Shown here: positions 6,165 through 14,328 of the stretch, in pieces
How the letters are laid out: every line of letters starts with the position of its first letter
Position numbering within the stretch: position 1 is the stretch's first letter
DNA from: UBA8752 sp042095055
GTDB taxonomy: Bacteria > Bacteroidota > Bacteroidia > Flavobacteriales_D > Sanyastnellaceae
Assembly (NCBI GenBank): GCA_042095055.1
Contig: JBELBZ010000038.1
Coordinates: forward strand, 1 to 18,415
Reading direction: 5' to 3'
DNA length: 18,415 bases
Program-made: the position numbers and the translations under genes
The notes under the pieces: model-generated
What the model was told of the DNA's origin: nothing
Database searches by the model: none
The model's input: only the letters and a program-made list of their open reading frames with translations

Positions 6165-9077
6165 TCAACGAAAGATGGTCAGGGTGCCTTGTTTGACCTT
6201 GGGGAAGCCCAGCTGGTCGCGGTAGGTCACTTTCCAGTGATAGGTTCCATCGGCCACAAAGTGTGACCCGTCAGCGACTTGACCCAGCCAGGGCTCTGCG
6301 GGATCTTCAGTGGACCATAAGAGTGCGCCCCAGCGGTTGCGAATCTCCAACGCATAGGAGGTGACTCCGAGGGCGATGGGCTTCCAGGTATCGTTGACCG
6401 CATCACCATTGGGCGTAAACGCCGATGGCGCATGAAAAATGGTGCCATTGACCACCACCTCTGCCGAAGCGGTGGAGGTGCATCCATCGGGACTGATGAC
6501 GGTCTGAACGATGTCGAAGGAGCCCCCGTCATTGAAGATGTAAGTGCCATCCGCTTGGCCGACGCTGCCGCCGTCGCTCATCCAATAGCTCACTTGGTTG
6601 AGGGGGGAGACGAGCGACTCGATGTTGACTTGGGGTTGCAGCAGTTCGACCACGGTGGGATCCACCGTGAAACCCACTTCAGGATTGGGCAGAACAGTGA
6701 CCGTTTGTGGGATTTCAAAGCTGATGCTGGCTTCGCACGTTCCCAGAGACACGGCCGATACTGTGATTCCAAAGGTGCCGACCTCCTCGTACAAGTGGGA
6801 GGGCGCATCTGTGAGGCTGGAAGTGCCATCTCCGAAGGCCCAACTGTAGTCCATGGGAATGGAGGGAGCCGGATCCGCGAAGTTGACGTTGAGGGGAACG
6901 CATCCGGTGTCGGGCCAAACCTCGACGGGGAAAGGAGTGAGCACAGGTGGAAGCTCGACGAAGATGGAGTCGACGGTGCTGGCGGTGCAGCCTATTTCGT
7001 CGAGGGTCAGGAATACTTCATGCCAGCCGCCGGCGCCGAAGGTCACGTCCGTCGCAGCCAGCCCCTCGGCGGAGGTTGGGACGGCATTTTCAAAAGACCA
7101 GCTGTAGGATGCCCCTGCATAGACTGCGCCTTCTGCGGTGAAGGCAAAACTGTTGTCTTCCAGGCATTGGGAGGGTGGCGGTGTGAAGCCGGGGTCGGGG
7201 AGGTGGACATCGAGGGTGTAGGCTGCTGAAGACAGCAAGCATTCGAGGCCGGTAAAGGTGACTTCTAGGGTGTAGAGGCCGGCGTTGGCGAGGGCCGCAT
7301 TGGCGATAAAGGCGGAGGCGGTCGCACCGGTGAATTCTTCCGGACCGGTCCAGCTGTAATTGGCCAGGGATTCGGCCAAGGGGTTGTTCGTGAATTGGGG
7401 AACGGTCAAGGTGACATCATCGCCCAAGCAAGTGGTGCCGGTAGGTTCAATCAACACAGGGGGACACACACCTGTCTGTACATCCAGTACTGTCACCCCC
7501 TCCACGGGGCAGCCATTGGCATCGACAAGGCCGCTGGCCCCGTCGTTGGTTTGGGCGTTTCCAGAGATGTCTCCTGCGCCATAAATGTTGGCTGCACCGG
7601 TGAGGGTCCCATCGCATTGTAGCAGCAAACAATCATCGGTCAGTTGCACTTGGAATTTGAAGGCCACGCTGTCCAAGCCGAGGGGGTCGTTTTGCAAAGT
7701 TCCTCCTTGGTTCATGTCGGCTCCAATGCCCACCCGCACGCGGACCATGTCGTCGGCAGCAATGAATTCACCGGGGTCGTCGCCTTCAGCATCCGTCATG
7801 GTGCCGGTCAATGGGCCAGAGATCCACTCGAGGCTGCCAGTGACGAAGTCTGTTCTGAGGTCGAGCGTTTCGGTGATATAGACCGCTGTCGCTGCATCGG
7901 AGCCCAGGTTCTTTCCCACGACCGTGTATTCTAAAATGTCTCCAGGCTCTGCGACCCCACCATTGATGTCTTCGATGAAGACCGTGGCCCTGAGATCGGG
8001 TTCGTAAACATCAATGACAGAGGTGATGACTTGAACGGTGATGGACTCACCCCCTGTGGTCACCCGGATGGATGCATCCGTGGCGTTGTTGGGCAGGAAT
8101 TCGAAATTGCTGTTGTCTGGCACAAAGACATTGGCGTCATGTCCCAAGGTGTTGTTAAAGGCAGGTTGGCGCCAAGGGTTCATGGTGCCGTTGGTGCTGT
8201 GCGTGCTGTTAAAAGCGTTGTTTAGCTCATGGGTGGCGTCGGAGATGTATTCCACGTTACCCGTGCCGTTGAACCCGAGCTGATCGCCACCTGCACCGCG
8301 GTCTCCATCGAAGGCCACTACACCCAGCTGCAAGTCTACCGGACCCAGTGGTGGCGTCAAAAAACCGGAGATGGGAACATCCACGACGTTGTTGTTTCCC
8401 GATCCGGTGATCATGGCCAGCCCATCGAAGAGCGTGAGGTTGCGCATGGGGGCGAGGGCATCTTCGTAAACGATGACCAGCACCCAACCTCCCCAGCACG
8501 AGGACGCTTCGCGGGAGATCACATTGGCGACCGTGTAGCGCGCATTGGTAGGATTTCCCGAGACCCAGTCCGTGATGTCGGCATAGCAGCAATAGTTGCT
8601 TACTTGAGAGGCATTGAACTCGATTTCTTGCTCTGCAAAGACGTCGATGTAGGGGTCGGTATCGCTGGCGCGGATCTTGACTTGGTCGCGCATGGCTGCA
8701 TTGGGAACGAATCCATTTCCCAGCCTTCCAGCCCAATAAAGCCCTGCAAAACTGACCTCAGCACACGGTCCAAGCGCCAAGCTATCAGAAGACGAGCACC
8801 ACGTATCGGGGTCATTGTCGCCGTCGAAATATTCCATGCTGTGCCCGTTGTTGTTGTCTTGGGGCCAACCCGTGATCGGCATGGCCTGTTGGGCTGCGGT
8901 GCACGCCGACCCTGTGCCGCAATACATGGTTGTGTTGGCCAGGAATTGAATGCCGCCGTTTTGCTGGGCTTGGTAGCGTATCTCAAAATCCTCCACGACC
9001 TGTGCCTGCGCGTGGCTGCAAAAACATGCCAGTGCAATCAAGCAGCGTGTGATGGATCTGTAGATTCCGGGGGACAT
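6165..9077 (-). CDS. Giant secreted adhesin-like protein with DUF11-like, Ig/PKD and gliding-motility-associated C-terminal (T9SS type B) domains
   Basis: 970 aa from the ATG at 9075-9077. A TTG at 9137 in frame would add 20 residues ahead of the signal peptide and is rejected. Residues 1-25 are the signal peptide (MSPGIYRSITRCLIALACFC then SHAQA). Residues about 26-350 are a beta-rich Cys-containing region (YCGTGSAC, NYCCYADITDWV, SCWGGWVLVIVYED) of a type that often precedes DUF11 modules. Residues about 356-470 resemble DUF11 (PGDILEYTVVGKNLGSDAAT). Ig-like and PKD-like units follow, including DYSWAFGDGTSS near 742. Residues about 881-970 are the gliding-motility-associated CHU_C-type domain (SAFTPNGDAVNDTW ... 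IRNRWGALLW ... DGTYHWKVTY ... GTLTIFR), the T9SS type B sorting signal. The protein is probably displayed on the surface or released, as an adhesin or matrix component. It shares a 113-bp divergent spacer with the GH3 gene, though nothing links their functions. Confidence 0.9.
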   Translation of the reverse strand: MSPGIYRSITRCLIALACFCSHAQAQVVEDFEIRYQAQQNGGIQFLANTTMYCGTGSACTAAQQAMPITGWPQDNNNGHSMEYFDGDNDPDTWCSSSDSLALGPCAEVSFAGLYWAGRLGNGFVPNAAMRDQVKIRASDTDPYIDVFAEQEIEFNASQVSNYCCYADITDWVSGNPTNARYTVANVISREASSCWGGWVLVIVYEDALAPMRNLTLFDGLAMITGSGNNNVVDVPISGFLTPPLGPVDLQLGVVAFDGDRGAGGDQLGFNGTGNVEYISDATHELNNAFNSTHSTNGTMNPWRQPAFNNTLGHDANVFVPDNSNFEFLPNNATDASIRVTTGGESITVQVITSVIDVYEPDLRATVFIEDINGGVAEPGDILEYTVVGKNLGSDAATAVYITETLDLRTDFVTGSLEWISGPLTGTMTDAEGDDPGEFIAADDMVRVRVGIGADMNQGGTLQNDPLGLDSVAFKFQVQLTDDCLLLQCDGTLTGAANIYGAGDISGNAQTNDGASGLVDANGCPVEGVTVLDVQTGVCPPVLIEPTGTTCLGDDVTLTVPQFTNNPLAESLANYSWTGPEEFTGATASAFIANAALANAGLYTLEVTFTGLECLLSSAAYTLDVHLPDPGFTPPPSQCLEDNSFAFTAEGAVYAGASYSWSFENAVPTSAEGLAATDVTFGAGGWHEVFLTLDEIGCTASTVDSIFVELPPVLTPFPVEVWPDTGCVPLNVNFADPAPSIPMDYSWAFGDGTSSLTDAPSHLYEEVGTFGITVSAVSLGTCEASISFEIPQTVTVLPNPEVGFTVDPTVVELLQPQVNIESLVSPLNQVSYWMSDGGSVGQADGTYIFNDGGSFDIVQTVISPDGCTSTASAEVVVNGTIFHAPSAFTPNGDAVNDTWKPIALGVTSYALEIRNRWGALLWSTEDPAEPWLGQVADGSHFVADGTYHWKVTYRDQLGFPKVKQGTLTIFR

Positions 9078-9179
9078 CAAATTCAGAACGTCGGCAAGGG
9101 CCAGATGGTTGATTGCAATTTCGGGTTTTCTGAACAAGGTTTTGAAGGACTTGGGCTTCTGATTTATAAGTGGGTGGCG

Positions 9180-9187
9180 TAAATTTC
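9180..9187 (+). promoter_or_regulatory. Putative -7 box for the GH3 gene
   Basis: TAAATTTC matches five of six fixed positions of TAnnTTTG and lies 3 nt before the ATG at 9191. A weak -33 candidate, TCTG, sits at 9158-9161, 18 nt upstream of the box. The position favours the 9191 start over the in-frame GTG at 9170, because the box falls inside that longer reading. Confidence 0.4.
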
Positions 9188-9190
9188 AGC

Positions 9191-12100
9191 ATGACTGATT
9201 TTGCGTGCCGTTCAGGAAGGAATCTCCTGAGGATTTCTCTTGCATTGTTAGGGGTTCAATGTGCACTGATGCTGCCGTTGTCATTGGGTGCTTCTCAGCA
9301 CGAGGTCGTGTTTCGTGTCGACCTGGCTGACCCGGCGTTGGAAGCCGTGGTTGAAGTCGAGGGTGCGGTTCATGCCATGATGGATGGGGCCTGGGGGGCC
9401 AAGGAGGTGGCCGTTTTGGTGCCGGCCAGCGTTCCTTTTAGTTATCGTTTTGGCATACCGGCGGGTGTTTTGGGCACAACTTGGGAAGAAGTGCCCGGCA
9501 GCTGCGGCATTTCGGGCAGCCGTTCGGCAGCTGCTTCAGCCGATATGACGCTCGAAGTGGTCTGTTTTGGTGGGTGTGAACGGTGCTCAGGTTGCAACGA
9601 TCCTTTTGCGTTGAATTACAACCCTCTGGCTCATCCTGATTCACCGGAAGGCCTCTGTGTGGGCAATGGTGCAGGAGGATGCACATACCCTCAGGCCAGC
9701 AATTTCAATCCTTTGGCGCAATGGGACGATGGTTCATGTGACCTCGAATCGGTGGTTTCGGAATGTCCAGACCACAACGGTGACGGTATGGTTGGAGTGG
9801 GTGATATGCTCATTCTGCTTTCTGAATTTGGTGAGGCTTGCGCCACTGTGGCGTCATCGGATGGCAACCCCTTGGAGGATTTGATTCAGCAGCAGATCGA
9901 TGCCATGAATTGGTCCGAGAAAATTGCCCAGATCCACCGCAATACATTTTGGACCACAGCCGACAATGCGGCGCCACCCATTCCAGGCTTTACCATGTCG
10001 GATGGACCCCACGGCGTGCGGTTTGTGGATGCGACGTCTTTTCCCGTGGGATTGGGCATTGCTGCTTCGTGGAACCGATCCCTGGCCTATGAAGTGGGAA
10101 GTGCCATGGGGGTAGAGTTTCACGCCTATGGGAAGCACCAGCAGTTGGGTCCAGCGCTCGACCTGTGCCGCGACCCCCGCAATGGCCGCAGTCCTGAGAC
10201 AGGAGGCGAGGACCCTTTCCTCGTCGCCCATTTGAATGTCGAGGTGGTCAAAGGCATACAGAAACAACCCGTGATTGCGACCATCAAGCATTTCAACGGG
10301 GTCAACAAACAGGAAAACCGGCACAATGTGAACCACACCATGAGCCAGCGGCAGTTGATGGAGCACTACGGATACAACTTTCGCCGTGTGATGCAGGATG
10401 CCGGCGCGATGTCGGTGATGAATGCCTACAACTTGGTGAACGGCCACAAGGCTGCAGAAAACGACAACCTGCTCAACGGCATTCTCAAGGGACGCTGGGG
10501 ATTCCCGTTTTATGTGGTTTCCGATTGGGGCTCGGTATGGGACGCCAGCAAGGCCCTCAAAGCAGGTTGCGACTTGGAAATGGACGTGAATGTGTCCGCT
10601 TATGAAGAGCAGTTGACCAACGACTACATGAGTGGAGCCATCACAGACGAGGACCTCGACCGGGCTGTGCGCAGGGTGCTGCGGGTGAAGTACCTGACGG
10701 GTATGATGGACAACATGCCGCAGGGCAATCCCGTGACAGACGCGAACACCCCAGAACACCAGGCGCTGTGCCTCGATGCTGGACGCGAGGCCTTGGTATT
10801 GCTCAAGAACGAGGATGACATATTGCCGCTTGCCACAGGCGCTTCGGTGGCCCTGATTGGGCCCAGTGCTGCAGTGGCTCAGTTGGATGGGTTTGGCAGC
10901 AGTTGGGTCGACCCGCCTTATGCCATCAGCCCTTTGCAGGGGGTGCTCAATAAAATCCCTGCAGAACAGGTCACGCATGTGCAGGGATGCGCCATCAATT
11001 CCAACGACACGGCTGGTTTTGCTGCCGCACGCGCCGCTGCAATGGCTGCTGATGTGGTCATTTTCGTTGGTGGACTTGACCAAACGCAGGAGGGCGAGAA
11101 CTATTGGCCGGGACCTGTCGACAGGACCAACGGCTCTGTAGAGCTCCCCGGAATGCAACAGTTGCTCATCCAAGAATTGGCCGAAGCCAACCCCAACGTT
11201 GTGGTGGTTTTGAAAAGCGGCGGCATTTGCTCGGTGCCTTCAGCCTTTGATGACATCAAAGGATTCCTGTACGCGTTCTACCCTGGAATGGAGGGGGGCA
11301 ACGCCATCGCGGATGTGCTCTATGGCGATGTGAACCCCAGCGGTAAGCTCCCGGTGACCATGCCTGTGGATGACGCGCAAATGCCCGCTTGGAATGACGA
11401 TTTCTCGGACGATTTCAATGGAGGGTACCGCTACTATGACGAGATGGGACTGACGCCCCAGTACCCTTTTGGCTTTGGATTGAGCTACACCAACTTCACC
11501 ATTTCAGACCTCGCATTGGACGCATCCACTTATGCAGCAGGTGCTCCAATTACTGTGACAGTGCAGGTCTCCAATACGGGAGATGTAGCGGGTGCAGAGG
11601 TGGTGCAGCTGTATTTGGAAAACGAGGCGGCTCCAGTTTGGATGCCCACCAAGGAGCTCAAAGGTTTTGAGAAGGTTTACCTCGAACCGGGGGCCACTGA
11701 GACCGTGACAATCACCTTGGGGGCCAATGAGTTGTATTATTTTGATGAGGGTTTGGACCGCTACGAAGTGGCAGTAGGAGCCTATGCGGTCCGTGTTGGG
11801 GCGAATTCTGCCGACCTCAGTGCACCGGTTTCATTTGAAATCACCCCCGGAACTGCGGCTCCGGACTTTGAAGTCACCCGCATTTATACCTATCCGCGGT
11901 ATCCGGTTTCTGGCGACAGCCTCATGCTGTGCGCCCTGGTCAAGAACCAAGGCACTTCCGTGGTTACAGCGGACCAACCGCTGTCCACGTCTTTTTCCGT
12001 GAACGGCATGGAAGTGGCGGTCACGGAAACCTTGATGGACACGCTGTTTATCGGGGGAGCCACGCTGCAATGCGCCAGCACTTCGAGCTTTACGGTGCAG

Positions 12101-12871
12101 GGCTTAGATGACCTGGTGGTGACGGCTGAAGTCGATGCTAATGGAGCGTGGAGCGAACTGATGGAGGACAACAATGCCCTCTCACATACCGTCGATGTCT
12201 TGGACCCCGACTCTGAGATTGTGCCCAACCTCTGTTACCTCAAACCGGCCACGGCGACGTCACAGGAGTCCGAAAATTTGGGGGCATCTCGGGCTGTAGA
12301 TGGGGATTTCTCGACGCGTTGGAGCTCGGATTTTTATGACCCGCAAACCATTTCAGTGGACTTGCTCAACGTGTACAATTTGGAGACGGTTGTGCTGGCG
12401 TGGGAAACGGCGTACAGCTCTGAATACAAGCTCGAGGTTTCATTGGATGGCAACGAATGGACCACATTGGTGCACGAGTTGCAGGGCGACGGTGGCAACG
12501 ATACTTTCTATCCAGATGTTGCCGCACGCTACATCCGAGTGGTGGGAATGCAGCGCGCTACAGAATGGGGCCATTCCCTCTGGGAGATCCAAGCCTTCGG
12601 CGATTTGATAGGTCCCGCAGGCATTCAGCAACCGGCCGTGTTGGACATTCAGGTGATTCCCAACCCTGCGCAGGACGCCTTGAGCTTGCAAGGTCTTCCT
12701 GGACCGGCAGAGATGGAGCTGTTTGACATGAATGGTCAGCGCCTTTGGGCGGGGACGGTGCGCAACGGAGTGTCCATTGAACTTCCGCGCTTGCGCATGC
12801 CGTCGGGGTTGTACGTGATCCGTTTGGAGGGCGCCGATTACCGTTCTTCCCTCAACCTCGTTGTCGATTGA
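9191..12871 (+). CDS. Modular secreted glycoside hydrolase family 3 beta-glucosidase with Cys-rich, dockerin-like, CARDB and F5/8C modules and a T9SS type A tail
   Basis: 1226 aa from the ATG at 9191. It would hydrolyse terminal beta-glucosidic bonds outside the cell. Residues 1-34 form a signal peptide. Residues about 36-125 resemble an N-terminal starch-binding-like beta-sandwich that precedes such enzymes in Bacteroidota (EVVFRVDLADP ... EEVPGSCG ... VVCFGGCERC). Cys-rich units start at 134 (GCNDPFALNYNP) and about 162 (GCTYPQASNFNP). Residues 192-215 are a dockerin-like Ca-loop (CPDHNGDGMVGVGDMLILL). The GH3 N-domain starts at about 226 with DGPHGVR (271-277), KHF (366-368) and the predicted nucleophile Asp-445 in VVSDWGSV. 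The GH3 C-domain holds QEGEN with Glu-634/Glu-636 as acid/base candidates, then DRTNGSVELPGMQQ. A fibronectin-III-like domain (about 770-885), a CARDB-like domain (891-1005), an F5/8C/CBM32-like domain (1013-1139) and a T9SS type A tail (1152-1226, VIPNPAQDALSL ... SGLYVIRLEG) follow. Laminarin-derived oligosaccharides are the inferred substrate, from the GH16/GH5 neighbours. Confidence 0.93.
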   Translation: MTDFACRSGRNLLRISLALLGVQCALMLPLSLGASQHEVVFRVDLADPALEAVVEVEGAVHAMMDGAWGAKEVAVLVPASVPFSYRFGIPAGVLGTTWEEVPGSCGISGSRSAAASADMTLEVVCFGGCERCSGCNDPFALNYNPLAHPDSPEGLCVGNGAGGCTYPQASNFNPLAQWDDGSCDLESVVSECPDHNGDGMVGVGDMLILLSEFGEACATVASSDGNPLEDLIQQQIDAMNWSEKIAQIHRNTFWTTADNAAPPIPGFTMSDGPHGVRFVDATSFPVGLGIAASWNRSLAYEVGSAMGVEFHAYGKHQQLGPALDLCRDPRNGRSPETGGEDPFLVAHLNVEVVKGIQKQPVIATIKHFNGVNKQENRHNVNHTMSQRQLMEHYGYNFRRVMQDAGAMSVMNAYNLVNGHKAAENDNLLNGILKGRWGFPFYVVSDWGSVWDASKALKAGCDLEMDVNVSAYEEQLTNDYMSGAITDEDLDRAVRRVLRVKYLTGMMDNMPQGNPVTDANTPEHQALCLDAGREALVLLKNEDDILPLATGASVALIGPSAAVAQLDGFGSSWVDPPYAISPLQGVLNKIPAEQVTHVQGCAINSNDTAGFAAARAAAMAADVVIFVGGLDQTQEGENYWPGPVDRTNGSVELPGMQQLLIQELAEANPNVVVVLKSGGICSVPSAFDDIKGFLYAFYPGMEGGNAIADVLYGDVNPSGKLPVTMPVDDAQMPAWNDDFSDDFNGGYRYYDEMGLTPQYPFGFGLSYTNFTISDLALDASTYAAGAPITVTVQVSNTGDVAGAEVVQLYLENEAAPVWMPTKELKGFEKVYLEPGATETVTITLGANELYYFDEGLDRYEVAVGAYAVRVGANSADLSAPVSFEITPGTAAPDFEVTRIYTYPRYPVSGDSLMLCALVKNQGTSVVTADQPLSTSFSVNGMEVAVTETLMDTLFIGGATLQCASTSSFTVQGLDDLVVTAEVDANGAWSELMEDNNALSHTVDVLDPDSEIVPNLCYLKPATATSQESENLGASRAVDGDFSTRWSSDFYDPQTISVDLLNVYNLETVVLAWETAYSSEYKLEVSLDGNEWTTLVHELQGDGGNDTFYPDVAARYIRVVGMQRATEWGHSLWEIQAFGDLIGPAGIQQPAVLDIQVIPNPAQDALSLQGLPGPAEMELFDMNGQRLWAGTVRNGVSIELPRLRMPSGLYVIRLEGADYRSSLNLVVD

Positions 12872-12875
12872 TGAG

Positions 12876-12891
12876 AAGCGCTGGGCGCGTT
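12876..12891. terminator. Short GC hairpin between convergent genes, possible bidirectional terminator
   Basis: AAGCGC (12876-12881), loop TGG, GCGC (12885-12888), one bulged G and TT (12890-12891) can form a short stem. It covers the 18-bp gap between the GH3 stop (12869-12871) and the stop of the minus-strand flavoprotein gene (12890-12892). There is no T tract on either strand, so the terminator reading rests mainly on its place between two convergent stops. Confidence 0.3.
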
Positions 12892-14107
12892 AACCTTTGA
12901 GCTGTCCTGCCACAAATCCTGTGGTCCAAGCCGCTTGGAAATTGAAACCGCCGGTGATGCCATCTACGTCGAGTACTTCTCCAGCGAAGTAGAGTCCCGG
13001 CACCACCCGGCTTTGCATGGTCTTAAAGTCGACCTCTCCCAAGGCCACGCCACCACAGGTCACGAACTCTTCCTTAAAGGTGGTTTTGCCCTGGACCTGG
13101 TAGGTGTCATTGAGCAGGGTGTTGACCAACCTGTTTCGGCCTTTTTTGCCCAATTCCATCCAAGGCGTGTTGGTGTCCAGGCCCGACTTTTCGAGCAGAA
13201 ATTGCCAGAAGTTCTTGGGAAGGTCAAAAGGACAGGCATTGACCAATTTCTTCTTGTGGGCTTCAGCGGCCGTCGCCGACATGAGTTCCGATACCTCAGA
13301 TTCATTGGACAATCCTACCCAATTGACTTGGATGGCAAAGCTGTAACCGCGTTGCTCCAGTTCACGTGCACCCCAAGCCGACAATTTGAGCACTGCTGGC
13401 CCGCTCATGCCCCAATGTGTGATCAGGACAGGGCCCTGGTGGGACAGTTTGGTGCCTTGGATGCGAACGATGGCGTCTTGGACCACCAGTCCCATGCGCG
13501 CAGTCACGGATTCCTTGGGCATGTTGAAGGTGAACAGAGAGGGCACGGGCTCACTGATGGTGTGTCCCCATGCACGGATCCAATCGAATCCGGTGGGTTT
13601 TGGGCTGCCGCCAGAGGCTACAACGACGCGGTCGAACCGTTCACCGTGGAGGTCAAAGCCTCCTGTATTTGACGTTGACGGCTTGATTTCGCGAATGGGC
13701 GAGGACATGCGAATGTCGATTCCGGCCGATTCTGCTTCGCGCATCAGACAGTCTATGATGGCTTGAGAGGTATTGGCCTCTGGGAACATGCGGCCGTCTT
13801 CCTCCGTTTTGAGCGGAACACCGCGTGTTGTGAACCATTCCACAGTGTGTGTGGCGTGAAATTCTGAAAAGGCTTTTTTGAGTTGCTTCCCTCCCCGGGG
13901 GTAGCTTTTGGCCAAGACGGCAGGGGAAAAGCAAGCGTGGGTGACATTGCACCGGCCGCCTCCTGAGACTTTGACTTTGGCGAGCAGTTTATTGGACTTC
14001 TCGAACAGAACAACCCCGGCGTTGGGATGGTGTTGGGCCGCGGACAAGGCCGCAAAAAAACCGGCAGCCCCTCCACCAATCACGGCGACATGTTGTGTGC
14101 TGTCCAT
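12890..14107 (-). CDS. NAD(P)/FAD-dependent oxidoreductase of the HI0933/YhiN/BaiN-like family
   Basis: 405 aa, the usual length for the family (about 390-420). An N-terminal Rossmann dinucleotide site VAVIGGGAAGFFAAL (Gly-11, Gly-12, Gly-13, Gly-16) is followed by Glu-36, in the place that normally binds the adenosine ribose of FAD. The family signature SGGGRCNVT lies at 48-56. Further conserved stretches are EDGRMFPEA, ASGGSPKPTGFDW, LITHWGMSGPAVLKLS, TCGGVALGEVDFKTMQSR and the C-terminal FAD-binding GLYFAGEVLDVDGITGGFNF. It has no signal peptide and should be cytoplasmic, the only such clear case in the window. Members are widespread single-gene flavoproteins of mostly unknown substrate; BaiN from gut bacteria acts on bile-acid intermediates, but nothing here supports that reaction. 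It lies within the glucan locus but convergent to GH3, so it is probably a housekeeping gene. The gene symbol is left open. Confidence 0.93.
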   Translation of the reverse strand: MDSTQHVAVIGGGAAGFFAALSAAQHHPNAGVVLFEKSNKLLAKVKVSGGGRCNVTHACFSPAVLAKSYPRGGKQLKKAFSEFHATHTVEWFTTRGVPLKTEEDGRMFPEANTSQAIIDCLMREAESAGIDIRMSSPIREIKPSTSNTGGFDLHGERFDRVVVASGGSPKPTGFDWIRAWGHTISEPVPSLFTFNMPKESVTARMGLVVQDAIVRIQGTKLSHQGPVLITHWGMSGPAVLKLSAWGARELEQRGYSFAIQVNWVGLSNESEVSELMSATAAEAHKKKLVNACPFDLPKNFWQFLLEKSGLDTNTPWMELGKKGRNRLVNTLLNDTYQVQGKTTFKEEFVTCGGVALGEVDFKTMQSRVVPGLYFAGEVLDVDGITGGFNFQAAWTTGFVAGQLKG

Positions 14108-14111
14108 GCAC

Positions 14112-14119
14112 GAAAATTA
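14112..14119 (-). promoter_or_regulatory. Putative -7 box for the flavoprotein gene
   Basis: On the minus strand the box is TAATTTTC, five of six fixed positions of TAnnTTTG. GTGC and then the ATG at 14107 follow. No -33 TTTG is visible 17-20 nt upstream. The spacing to the ATG equals that of the choice-of-anchor B gene. Confidence 0.4.
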
Positions 14120-14135
14120 AGTCAGTCCAGAACGG

Positions 14136-14165
14136 TTTGGTCTTTTTGCTTGCTCACTTCGTTTG
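14136..14165 (+). promoter_or_regulatory. Putative -33/-7 promoter for the small ORF at 14170
   Basis: TTTG (14136-14139) is followed after 18 nt by TTCGTTTG (14158-14165), which matches five of six fixed positions of TAnnTTTG. CACC and an ATG follow. Of the boxes listed here it is the only one with an exact -33 TTTG at good spacing. It points away from the flavoprotein gene, so the spacer would carry divergent promoters. Confidence 0.35.
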
Positions 14166-14169
14166 CACC

Positions 14170-14328
14170 ATGCAGCAGATCATTGAGCAACAAGGCAAAG
14201 GCCCCTCCGTATTGCGACGGGTCTCAAGCGTGGAAATCATTCCTCAAGAACAATGCAACGGCGGTGGTCCCCCTCAATGGGGCCGCAGCCGTTTTGTGGG
14301 GACAGGTTATTGGAACACCCGCACGTAG
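14170..14328 (+). CDS. Possible small protein of 52 aa, unrecognised
   Basis: ATG at 14170, TAG at 14326-14328. It starts MQQIIEQQGKGPSVLRRVSS and ends GRSRFVGTGYWNTRT. It is basic at the C-terminus, has one Cys, no signal peptide and no membrane segment. Three things favour a real gene: a -33/-7 promoter placed exactly as for larger neighbours, an ordinary codon mix with GGC, CGC and ATC common, and its fit into the only spacer (14108-14306) between two minus-strand genes. Against it are its length, the lack of a recognised family, and its last 22 nt, which overlap the 3' end of the GH16 gene on the opposite strand. If real it could be translated from a leaderless mRNA. No function can be proposed. 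Confidence 0.35.
   Translation: MQQIIEQQGKGPSVLRRVSSVEIIPQEQCNGGGPPQWGRSRFVGTGYWNTRT

Noticed and set aside
9078..9137. Upstream TTG start (9137) for the adhesin gene
   Set aside because: It would place 20 mostly non-hydrophobic residues before a normal signal peptide that starts at the ATG at 9077.
8229..9182. A 317-codon plus-strand frame opposite the adhesin N-terminus
   Set aside because: No domain and an antisense-like composition; the minus strand has a signal peptide and secreted-protein features.
9854..11173. A 439-codon open frame on the minus strand inside the GH3 gene
   Set aside because: It lies opposite highly conserved GH3 catalytic sequence; its own translation has no family features.
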